NCBI GenBank assembly: GCA_946480555.1
Contig: CAMLLE010000278.1
Span: 1-5,216 of the forward strand
Origin: an uncultured Verrucomicrobia subdivision 3 bacterium
GTDB lineage: Bacteria > Verrucomicrobiota > Verrucomicrobiae > Limisphaerales > CAMLLE01
Reading direction: 5' to 3'
Length of the DNA stretch: 5,216 nucleotides
The notes below the pieces were generated by a model, which was not told the origin of the DNA, did no database searches, and was given only the letters and a program-made list of their open reading frames with translations. Position numbers and translations under genes: made by a program. Of this stretch, positions 1 to 5,216 are shown one piece after another. Position 1 is the first letter of the stretch. Each line of letters begins with the position of its first letter.

Positions 1-696
1 CTCCCAACCGAGTCTCAATCGGATGTCTTCTTCCGGGAACAGCACGCGACCTTGCGCTTTGGCCGTCGTGTCAGGCGAGATGCGCTGTTCCATCGCGAAT
101 TCCTCCACGCCGCCGCCAAATCCCTCGCGCCATCCAGTCATTTCCCGAAAGCGCGCGCTGTCGCCGTCCACGCCGATCCAACGAAAACCCAGCGTGGCGA
201 TGGCGGAACTTTCCGGCAGAACGGCGCCAATCCCCCAATTCGCGCCTTGATCGATCCACGCGCGCAACAGAGCAATTTCCTCCGCGCTCAATGCCTGCGT
301 TTTGCCCGGCGGCGGCATCATCATTTCCTCGTCCAGACCGGCCACGTAATGGATGAGCTTGCTGCCAGCGCTGTTTCCCGGAACGACGTTGTCCGAATTG
401 CTGTGGCCGCCCTTCAGCGCAGCGTCGCGGTTGTCCAATCGGAACCCGCTCTTGGGACGCTCGGGACCGTGGCATTGGAAACAGGAGCGTTCCAGGACCG
501 GCCGCACGTCGCGGTCAAAATCCACCTGAACTGTCGCAGGAGGCGGAAGGCGGTGAAGTTCCGGAGCGGCGGAAAGGGCGCACGGCGCAAGCAGAAAGAA
601 AATCGAAAAACGAACCTTAAACTGCCCGTATCCACGGCGGAATGCCGCTCGATTCGCAGCTGCAGAATTCGATCTTCGCTGTTGGATGGTGCCCAT
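1..696 (-). CDS. Exported PSCyt1 monoheme cytochrome domain joined to a probable MtrB/PioB-like outer-membrane beta-barrel (partial, C-terminus off the left edge)
   Basis: Only the first 232 residues are in the window, and the frame is open to position 1. The ATG at 696-694 overlaps the stop of the upstream cytochrome gene by one base, and no other ATG, GTG or TTG precedes the hydrophobic segment. Residues 1-26 are basic and polar. Residues 27-44 (KVRFSIFFLL...ALSAA) form a signal-peptide core with likely cleavage near 43-44. Residues 60-155 match a Planctomycete-type cytochrome c (PSCyt1) domain: DFDRDVRPVLERS, the heme motif CFQCH at 72-76, GFRLDNRDAALKGG, and MMMPPPG at 125-131, which supplies a candidate distal Met. 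SAEEIALLRAWIDQGANWG closes the domain. Residues 166-232 are aromatic and charged, with an alternating pattern (FRWIGVDGDSARFREMTGWR, then GRVLFPEEDIRLRLGWE). This resembles the first strands of MtrB/PioB-type barrels. The heme domain is clear; the barrel is inferred. An alternative is an ordinary PSCyt1 protein with an unrelated beta-rich tail. Confidence 0.8.
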   Translation of the reverse strand, partial: MGTIQQRRSNSAAANRAAFRRGYGQFKVRFSIFFLLAPCALSAAPELHRLPPPATVQVDFDRDVRPVLERSCFQCHGPERPKSGFRLDNRDAALKGGHSNSDNVVPGNSAGSKLIHYVAGLDEEMMMPPPGKTQALSAEEIALLRAWIDQGANWGIGAVLPESSAIATLGFRWIGVDGDSARFREMTGWREGFGGGVEEFAMEQRISPDTTAKAQGRVLFPEEDIRLRLGWE

Positions 697-698
697 CA
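694..698 (-). other. Stop/start overlap (TGATG) coupling the two cytochrome genes
   Basis: On the minus strand the TGA of the octaheme cytochrome (698-696) shares its last A with the ATG of the PSCyt1-barrel gene (696-694). No Shine-Dalgarno-like sequence is visible just upstream of the ATG. Translation of the second gene therefore probably depends on ribosomes finishing the first. This supports a single transcription and translation unit. Confidence 0.7.
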
Positions 699-1529
699 GT
701 AAAGCAGCCGCGGTTGAATGTTCGATCCATGCACCGCCGTGTGACAGCCCGCCGCCCAGCAGCTGCCGCTGGCCATTGCGCCCGAATGCGGAATTTTGCC
801 GATGAAGAAATCGCCGGATGGCACCCCCGATCCTTGCACCTGCGCGTGACAGCGCAGGCAAAGGTTCGAGTCGGGCTGGACCAGCATCTTGGAATTTGGC
901 GAACCATGCGGGTTGTGACAGGTCGTGCAGCCTTCGCGCATGGCTTCGTGTTCGAACACAAACGGCCGCGTTTGTTCACGATGACATTCCGCGCAGCTCT
1001 CGTTCAATCGCGCCATCGCGAGCCCGCCCGCCCTTTTCATCATGTCTCCCCCATGCGGATCGTGGCATTCCACGCAGTTCATCCGGCCTTCGATGACGGG
1101 ATGATGCTGCGGAAGGTTGAATTCCGCGTGAGTCTCGATGTGGCATTGGAAACAGGCGTCCGGTTGACGCCCCGGGTTCACAATAAACTTCCCGCGTCCG
1201 CCGCCAGCCGCAATGTGTTTGCTGCCGGGACCATGACACGCTTCGCAACCCGTTTCCTGACGCTTGTCCGTGCCGGTCACCTGGACGCGCGAATGCGGAT
1301 TGAAGTCGAATCCGCGAACATGGTTGGTGTGGCAATCCAGACACGCGCGATTGCCGACGAAAGTGGCGCCTTCAATCTTGGGAGCCGTGACCACCGGCAG
1401 GCTGAACGTCGCGCAAGCGTTGAGAAACAGGGCGATTCCGGTCGCACCGGTGAAAACCAGAATAACGGCGAGCGAGCGAATGAGCCCGCTGCGCCGTGCT
1501 CCGACCATATTTTTGATGAGTGGTGGCAT
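696..1529 (-). CDS. Octaheme c-type cytochrome, DmsE/MtrA-like (doubled CXXCH family), exported, possible lipoprotein
   Basis: The predicted protein is 277 residues and would carry electrons through a chain of covalently bound c hemes outside the cytoplasm. Seven CXXCH motifs start at residues 63 (CLDCH), 95 (CEACH), 126 (CFQCH), 152 (CVECH), 179 (CAECH), 201 (CTTCH) and 224 (CLRCH). An eighth, wider C-X4-CH motif (CWAAGCH) lies at 257-263. Eleven further histidines, including those in HNPHGSP- and HDPHGG-type segments, suffice for bis-His ligation. CHGPGSKHIAAGG and LPQHHPVIEG are typical of the DmsE-like/doubled-CXXCH group. After a basic start, residues 19-38 are hydrophobic and end in LNAC (Cys39), a weak lipobox. 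The ATG at 1529-1527 was chosen because it just precedes this export signal; Met8 (1508) is possible. Neither has a clear Shine-Dalgarno sequence. The frame stays open upstream to 1952, but that stretch is antisense to the DMT gene. The stop overlaps the next start (TGATG), implying coupling with the PSCyt1-barrel gene. Confidence 0.92.
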   Translation of the reverse strand: MPPLIKNMVGARRSGLIRSLAVILVFTGATGIALFLNACATFSLPVVTAPKIEGATFVGNRACLDCHTNHVRGFDFNPHSRVQVTGTDKRQETGCEACHGPGSKHIAAGGGRGKFIVNPGRQPDACFQCHIETHAEFNLPQHHPVIEGRMNCVECHDPHGGDMMKRAGGLAMARLNESCAECHREQTRPFVFEHEAMREGCTTCHNPHGSPNSKMLVQPDSNLCLRCHAQVQGSGVPSGDFFIGKIPHSGAMASGSCWAAGCHTAVHGSNIQPRLLY

Positions 1530-1583
1530 CAAGGGATCGGCGCAGCCAACGACAACTGCTCCGGTGTTCCAACGGTGTGAGGC
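1530..1583. other. Short divergent gap between cytochrome and DMT transporter starts
   Basis: Only 54 bp separate the annotated start codons of the two diverging genes, and the stretch is too GC-rich to show a recognisable -10 element in either direction. A GAGG at 1579-1582 sits just one base before the ATG at 1584, too close for a normal ribosome binding site. Both promoters would have to overlap here or lie inside the neighbouring 5' coding ends. Alternatively, one or both starts are annotated too far upstream: cytochrome Met8 at 1508 and a transporter GTG at 1674 would widen the gap to 165 bp. I see no operator-like palindrome. Confidence 0.4.
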
Positions 1584-2591
1584 ATGAAGGACGCGTTTGT
1601 TCCTGAACCGTCCAACTCCCCACAGGTCAATCCGCTGCTCGCGTCTCGGCATTGCGTTTGCAACACTCCGCGCGTGTTCGCGGCGTTCCTCACAACCATC
1701 CTGTTTTCGTTGTCCGCGATTTGCGGGCATCGATCTGCCAAGTTGATCGGCGGAACCGAGGCGAACTTCTGGCGGATCGCTTTCGCCACCCTCTTTCTGG
1801 CGATTTGGGGATTCAGCGTCGGGCACGGATTGGAAAGCGCGGGGCTGACGATGTTTCTGATCAGCGGTTTGCTGGGAATCGGATTGGGCGACGTGGCCTA
1901 TTTTCAAGCCCTGCCCCGGTTGGGACCGCGATTGACGTTGCTCCTCGTGCAATGTCTCACCGCGCCCATCGCGGCGTTGATCGAGTGGTTATGGCTGGGA
2001 ACCAAAATAACGGGCATGCAGATGTTATTTGGCGCTGTCACGTTGGGTGGCGTAGCGCTGGCCCTCGCGCCGAAGGAACATCTGCATCTTCCAGCGCGGG
2101 AACGGCTTATCGGGCTAACCGCTGGGGTTCTCGCTGCAATCGGCGGCGCTGGCGGCGCGGTCTTCAGCCGCAAAGCTTACGCGGTGCTTCAAGAAGTCGG
2201 TGAAACAATTCACCCGATCACCGCCGGGTTTCAGCGCGTCCTGGCCGGATGCATCGTTTCCGGTATTTCGCTGTTAATCGTGAAGCGTCATGCGCTGAAG
2301 CAAGATTTCCAGGAGGGCTTCTGTCCCCCGGATTCCGCGCGGGAAAAGTGGCGCCAAGTCTGGTTTTGGGTCGTTTTGAACAGTCTTGCCGGTCAAACCC
2401 TCGGCGTGAGCTGCATGCAATGGGCGTTCGAAACCACCCCCACCGGAATCGTTCTGCCAATCATCGCGCTATCCCCGATTGTCGTGATTCCGATGTCGTA
2501 TGTTATTGATGGCGAGAAACCTTCGCTGCGTTCCATGGTGGGAGGGTTGATCGCGGTGGCAGGTGTCATTGGCCTTACCACCAGCCGGTAA
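1584..2591 (+). CDS. EamA/DMT-superfamily inner-membrane transporter, substrate unknown
   Basis: The predicted protein has 335 residues, in the normal range for drug/metabolite transporters with two EamA repeats. About ten hydrophobic helices can be read: roughly 32-50, 62-80, 86-107, 113-138, 145-162, 175-194, 217-233, 259-280, 287-307 and 317-333. Repeat one carries GGTEANFWR (56-64) and GLLGIGLGDVAYFQAL (95-110). Repeat two has the matching NSLAGQTLGVSCMQWAF (266-282) and TPTGIVLPIIALSPIVVIPM (285-304). This placement is what one expects of the family, whose members export or exchange small metabolites; the substrate cannot be predicted. Residues 1-30 are hydrophilic and cysteine-containing, longer than usual before helix one. 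A GTG at codon 31 (1674) would start directly at that helix, but it also lacks a good ribosome binding site, so I keep the ATG at 1584. It diverges from the cytochrome pair and converges with the RND gene, so it is probably transcribed alone. Confidence 0.88.
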   Translation: MKDAFVPEPSNSPQVNPLLASRHCVCNTPRVFAAFLTTILFSLSAICGHRSAKLIGGTEANFWRIAFATLFLAIWGFSVGHGLESAGLTMFLISGLLGIGLGDVAYFQALPRLGPRLTLLLVQCLTAPIAALIEWLWLGTKITGMQMLFGAVTLGGVALALAPKEHLHLPARERLIGLTAGVLAAIGGAGGAVFSRKAYAVLQEVGETIHPITAGFQRVLAGCIVSGISLLIVKRHALKQDFQEGFCPPDSAREKWRQVWFWVVLNSLAGQTLGVSCMQWAFETTPTGIVLPIIALSPIVVIPMSYVIDGEKPSLRSMVGGLIAVAGVIGLTTSR

Positions 2592-2640
2592 ATACGGTCC
2601 AGATCTGGTTCCTGATCGTTCTTCCTGAGCGAACATCGCC

Positions 2641-2707
2641 GACTATTAAAAATAATTTCAAGTTTCTGAAAATATTCTGAAAGGTTTTGAAAAATGAAAC
2701 GTATATA
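2641..2707. other. A/T-rich segment with helically phased A-tracts and repeated TGAAA
   Basis: This segment is strikingly A/T-rich compared with the GC-rich genes around it. A-runs are centred near 2650, 2670, 2681 and 2692, that is at about 20, 11 and 11 bp spacing, close to one or two helical turns. The word TTCTGAAA occurs at 2664-2671 and 2675-2682, with further TGAAA at 2688-2692 and 2695-2699. Such phasing is known to bend DNA. TATATA at 2702-2707 could be a -10-like element, but no -35 hexamer sits at 16-18 bp, so I do not call a promoter. Confidence 0.4.
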
Positions 2708-2725
2708 CCACCGAGTGGGTGGCAT

Positions 2726-2801
2726 GGGGAGATGTTCGCAGGGGGCTCAAGGGGCGATGCAACATTTTGCCACCTGCTCAACCAATCTGCGGGGAGATGT
2801 T
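2726..2801 (+). repeat. 11-bp direct repeat pair (GGGGAGATGTT)
   Basis: GGGGAGATGTT occurs exactly at 2726-2736 and again at 2791-2801, 65 bp apart and flanked by different sequence. It lies in the gene-free gap between the A-tract segment and the long hairpin. Two copies of 11 bp in about 450 bp are uncommon by chance but not decisive. They could be paired protein sites or the remains of a duplicated element. Confidence 0.45.
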
Positions 2802-2821
2802 GTGGCGGGCAGCGGATTGAG

Positions 2822-2898
2822 GAATGCCGGTGCGGCAATTGAGCTGGAAACATTTTTGATGGTAATTCCGGACGCCAAGCTCAGCCGCACCGGCATTC
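2822..2898. repeat. Long inverted repeat able to form a 77-nt hairpin
   Basis: The arms 2822-2836 (GAATGCCGGTGCGGC) and 2884-2898 are perfect 15-bp reverse complements. Pairing continues inward after a 3-nt bulge (AAT, 2837-2839): TGAGCT at 2840-2845 pairs with AGCTCA at 2878-2883. GG at 2846-2847 can then pair with CC at 2875-2876. This leaves a loop of about 27 nt. The stem is GC-rich and far longer than chance would give. The large loop and lack of a following T-run on either strand argue against a simple intrinsic terminator. It may instead be a structured RNA, a palindromic dispersed repeat or miniature mobile element, or an end-protecting structure for the convergent transcripts. Confidence 0.75.
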
Positions 2899-3044
2899 GT
2901 TTCTCTGCCGGGCATCTATTTTGCACCTTGCCAATCTCCCGGAACGCGCGCCTTCCGTCGCGGCAACCACCCACATGCCCAAAACCGCGGCTGCTCAGGA
3001 AGCGTTTCCAGACTGGTCACACCGCCTTCCACGGGTTCCGCGGC

Positions 3045-5216
3045 TCAGCTTTGGGCTGAAGCCGTGTTCGTAAGCGGCACAGACTCCCGGCGTCCGAGCT
3101 TTCGCCGCAGCCACGTTTGAAACGATTCCATGTAGAGGTAAATCACCGGCGTGATGTAAAGCGTCAGAAGCTGCGACACAACCAATCCGCCCACCACCGC
3201 CAAGCCGAGCGGTCGCCGCGCTTCCCCGCCCGCGCCGTGGCCAAGCGCGATCGGCAACGTGCCCATCAACGCCGCCATCGTGGTCATCATGATCGGACGG
3301 AACCGCAGCAGGCAGCCCTGGTAAATCGCTTCCGCCGGCGGCTTGCCTTCACGCTGCGCGTCGAGCGCGAAATCGATCATCATAATGGCGTTCTTTTTCA
3401 CAATGCCCACGAGCATGATCAGGCCGACGAACGCATAGATGTTCAAATCCAAGCCAAACAACATCAGCGTCAACAAGGCCCCAAACCCGGCTGAAGGCAG
3501 GCCGGAAAGAATCGTGAGCGGGTGAATGAAGCTTTCGTAGAGAATCCCGAGAATGATGTAGATGACCAGAATCGACATCAGCAGCAACACGCCGAGGCCT
3601 TGAACCGAAGATTGAAACACCTGCGCCGAACCTTGGAAGCTGGCGGTGATGGTCGCGGGCAACCGCAGCTCTTCCTGCAAGCTTCGCACCTGATCCACCG
3701 CTGAACCCAGCGGAACCCCGGGCGCGAGATTGAAGGAAATTGTCACCGCGGGAAGCTGACCGACGTGGGAGATCGTCATCGGGCCCACATCGCGCCGGAG
3801 CGTGGCAACCGCGCCAAGTGGAATGAGATTTCCGGTTCGAGACCGGACGTAAAGCTTCGACAGCGCTTCAGGATTGTTTTGAAATTCCGGTTCGGCTTCG
3901 AGGATGACCCAATACGTGTTCACGTCCGCATAAATCGTGGACACCTGTCGCTGGCCGTAGGCATTGAACAGCGCGTTCTCAACCTGCTCCACCGTGACGC
4001 CGGCCGCAGCGGCCTTGTCGCGGTCGATCTCCACGTTCAACTGCGGATTCGAGAGCTGCAGATCGCTCGTCACGTCCTGAAATCCGGGCAGGTCCGCCAT
4101 CCGTTCCATCACGCGCGGTGCCCACTCGCGCAACTCATCCATCTCGGTGCTTTGCAGACTGAACTGGTAAAGGGCCTTCGACAATTGTCCGCCCATGCGG
4201 ATCAGCGGGGGCACCTGCAGATAAACCTGAATGCCCGGCACCGCGGCCAGTTGCGGGCGCAGTTCCTGTATAATCTCCTCGGCGCTCAGATCCCGTTCCG
4301 CCCGCGGCTTCAGGCGCATGAAGATGCGGCCGCTGTTGGCCGTCGCGTTTGGCCCGCCAGCGCCAATCGACGACATGAAATTCAGCACGTTCGTGTTTTT
4401 GCTGATGATCTCCGCCACCGCCAGCTGCCGTTCGCGCATGGCTTCGAATGAAATGTCCTGCGCCGCTTCCGTTGAACCGAAAATCTGGCCCGTGTCTTCC
4501 ACCGGGAAGAAGCCCTTCGGCACCACCACGAACAACCACACCGTCGCAACCAACACCACCAGCGACAACAGCATCGTGGCAACCCGGTGCCGCATCACAG
4601 CCTGCAATGAGCGGTCGTAAGCACGATGGAATGCTTCGAAGAAACGTTCTGAAGCGGCGTAGATCCGCCCATGCTTTCGGCCATGCGCTGAACGCACGAA
4701 CCGGCTGCACAACATCGGCGTCAACGACAGCGAAACGAAACCCGACAGCAAAACCGCCACTGCGATGGTCACCGCGAACTCGTGCAACAGCCGGCCCACG
4801 ATCCCGCCCATGAACAGCACCGGGATGAACACCGCCGCGAGCGACAATGTCATCGAAATGATCGTGAACCCGATTTCGCGCGCGCCCTTCAACGCCGCTT
4901 CTAATGGCGGCTCCCCGTTCTCAATATGACGCACGATATTCTCCAGCATCACGATCGCGTCATCGACCACGAAGCCGACCGAAAGCGTCAGCGCCATCAG
5001 CGAGAGGTTGTCCACGCTGTAGCCGAACAGGTACATGGCCGCAAACGTGCCGACAATCGACATCGGCAATGCGAGGCTCGGGATCACTGTGGCGGAAAGA
5101 TTGCGCAGAAAGAGGAAGATCACCATCACCACGAGGCAAACCGTGAGCATCAGCGTGAATTGAACTTCGCGCACCGATTCACGGATGGATTGCGACCGGT
5201 CGTTCAGGATTTCCAC
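3045..5216 (-). CDS. RND-family efflux permease, HAE/MdtB-MdtC-like (partial, N-terminus off the right edge)
   Basis: The last 723 codons of a gene whose family usually encodes about 1,030-1,060 residues are present, so roughly 310-330 N-terminal residues are missing; the first visible codon is an internal GTG (Val). Such permeases are trimeric inner-membrane proton antiporters that pass drugs or other compounds to a periplasmic adaptor and an outer-membrane channel. In partial numbering, [11 protein letters not shown] (5-15) precedes transmembrane helix 2. The proton-relay Asp pair lies in [11 protein letters not shown] (83-93), Asp85-Asp86. [12 protein letters not shown] (233-244) opens the second periplasmic porter/docking region (about 240-535). 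ILYESF (558-563) marks the helix 8 end, and helix 10 holds the relay Lys in [11 protein letters not shown] (Lys607/Lys608). All hallmark residues in view are intact. [20 protein letters not shown] resembles MdtB/MdtC more than AcrB. No adaptor or outer-membrane factor gene follows downstream; an adaptor may lie upstream, beyond the window. Confidence 0.95.
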   Translation of the reverse strand: MEILNDRSQSIRESVREVQFTLMLTVCLVVMVIFLFLRNLSATVIPSLALPMSIVGTFAAMYLFGYSVDNLSLMALTLSVGFVVDDAIVMLENIVRHIENGEPPLEAALKGAREIGFTIISMTLSLAAVFIPVLFMGGIVGRLLHEFAVTIAVAVLLSGFVSLSLTPMLCSRFVRSAHGRKHGRIYAASERFFEAFHRAYDRSLQAVMRHRVATMLLSLVVLVATVWLFVVVPKGFFPVEDTGQIFGSTEAAQDISFEAMRERQLAVAEIISKNTNVLNFMSSIGAGGPNATANSGRIFMRLKPRAERDLSAEEIIQELRPQLAAVPGIQVYLQVPPLIRMGGQLSKALYQFSLQSTEMDELREWAPRVMERMADLPGFQDVTSDLQLSNPQLNVEIDRDKAAAAGVTVEQVENALFNAYGQRQVSTIYADVNTYWVILEAEPEFQNNPEALSKLYVRSRTGNLIPLGAVATLRRDVGPMTISHVGQLPAVTISFNLAPGVPLGSAVDQVRSLQEELRLPATITASFQGSAQVFQSSVQGLGVLLLMSILVIYIILGILYESFIHPLTILSGLPSAGFGALLTLMLFGLDLNIYAFVGLIMLVGIVKKNAIMMIDFALDAQREGKPPAEAIYQGCLLRFRPIMMTTMAALMGTLPIALGHGAGGEARRPLGLAVVGGLVVSQLLTLYITPVIYLYMESFQTWLRRKLGRRESVPLTNTASAQS

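Larger units (their letters stand above)
2592..3044. other. Intergenic region between convergent genes, no convincing gene
   Basis: This 453-bp stretch lies between the stops of the plus-strand DMT gene and the minus-strand RND gene. Open frames on both strands (for example plus 2694-3059 and minus 2747-2974) have no family resemblance, no ribosome binding site and residue compositions typical of chance frames. What can be seen is an A-tract-rich segment at 2641-2707, an 11-bp direct repeat and a 77-nt hairpin at 2822-2898. No classical GC-hairpin-plus-T-run terminator is visible for either gene, although convergent ends would be expected to have one. The dyad CCAGATCTGG (2599-2608) leaves no room for an RNA loop. 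Confidence 0.7.

Noticed and set aside
52..702. Plus- and minus-strand open frames across the first 700 bp (plus 52-702, minus 71-475, minus 414-635)
   Set aside because: The PSCyt1 reading in another minus frame runs unbroken from 696 to 1 with a signal peptide and CFQCH. The others show no domain.
642..1580. A 312-codon plus-strand open frame
   Set aside because: It lies opposite the octaheme cytochrome, whose eight heme motifs prove the minus-strand reading. It is a GC-rich shadow frame.
1530..1952. Upstream in-frame extension of the octaheme cytochrome (minus strand open to an ATG at 1952)
   Set aside because: It is antisense to the well-supported DMT gene. Its composition is Arg/Gln/Ser-rich without family resemblance, and an export signal should be at the N-terminus, which the ATG at 1529 provides.
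2599..2608. CCAGATCTGG palindrome just after the DMT stop as a terminator
   Set aside because: A continuous 10-bp palindrome leaves no loop; folding keeps only about three pairs and no T-run follows.
2687..2707. Promoter from TTGAAA (2687-2692) and TATATA (2702-2707)
   Set aside because: The spacer is only 9 bp, too short for a sigma-70-type promoter, and no gene starts downstream on the plus strand.
2694..3059. Possible small genes in the convergent gap (plus 2694-3059, minus 2747-2974, minus 2575-2853)
   Set aside because: There is no ribosome binding site, no hydrophobic or domain pattern, and they run over the hairpin and into gene ends. They look like chance frames.
3042..3063. Small hairpin (GGC-TCAGC, loop TTTGG-type, GCTGA-A-GCC) at the RND stop codon as a terminator
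   Set aside because: The stem is short, includes the coding end and stop codon, and is not followed by a T-run on the minus strand.
3765..4451. A 228-codon plus-strand open frame
   Set aside because: It is antisense to the RND permease coding sequence, Arg/His/Gln-rich and without recognisable motifs.

Overview
This 5.2-kb window is G+C-rich bacterial DNA. It is most likely from the PVC superphylum, with Verrucomicrobiota as the best guess. The main reason is a Planctomycete-type (PSCyt1) cytochrome c domain beside a multiheme cytochrome, a combination common in Verrucomicrobiota and Planctomycetota. Phylum assignment is inference; no rRNA or other marker is present.

Layout. (1) Positions 1-1529, minus strand: a two-gene unit. 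An exported octaheme c-type cytochrome of the DmsE/MtrA-like doubled-CXXCH type comes first (1529 to 696). It runs by a 1-nt stop/start overlap into a second gene (696 to beyond position 1). That gene encodes a signal peptide, a monoheme PSCyt1 domain and the start of what looks like an outer-membrane beta-barrel of the MtrB/PioB sort. (2) A 54-bp start-to-start gap leads to a divergent plus-strand gene (1584-2591) for a ten-helix EamA/DMT-family transporter. (3) Positions 2592-3044 are a 453-bp gap between convergent genes with no convincing gene. It holds an A-tract-rich segment, an 11-bp direct repeat and a strong 77-nt imperfect hairpin. (4) Positions 3045-5216, minus strand: the C-terminal 723 residues of an RND efflux permease of the HAE/MdtB-MdtC type, whose N-terminus lies beyond the right edge.

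How the genes work together. The first two genes are probably co-translated and both products are exported heme proteins. Their order, MtrA-like then MtrB-like, suggests a porin-cytochrome conduit for moving electrons across the outer membrane. In this version a monoheme domain is fused to the N-terminus of the barrel. This is the most interesting item in the window, but the barrel is cut off after about 65 residues, so it remains a hypothesis. The DMT transporter and the RND pump show no evident functional link to the electron-transfer pair or to each other.
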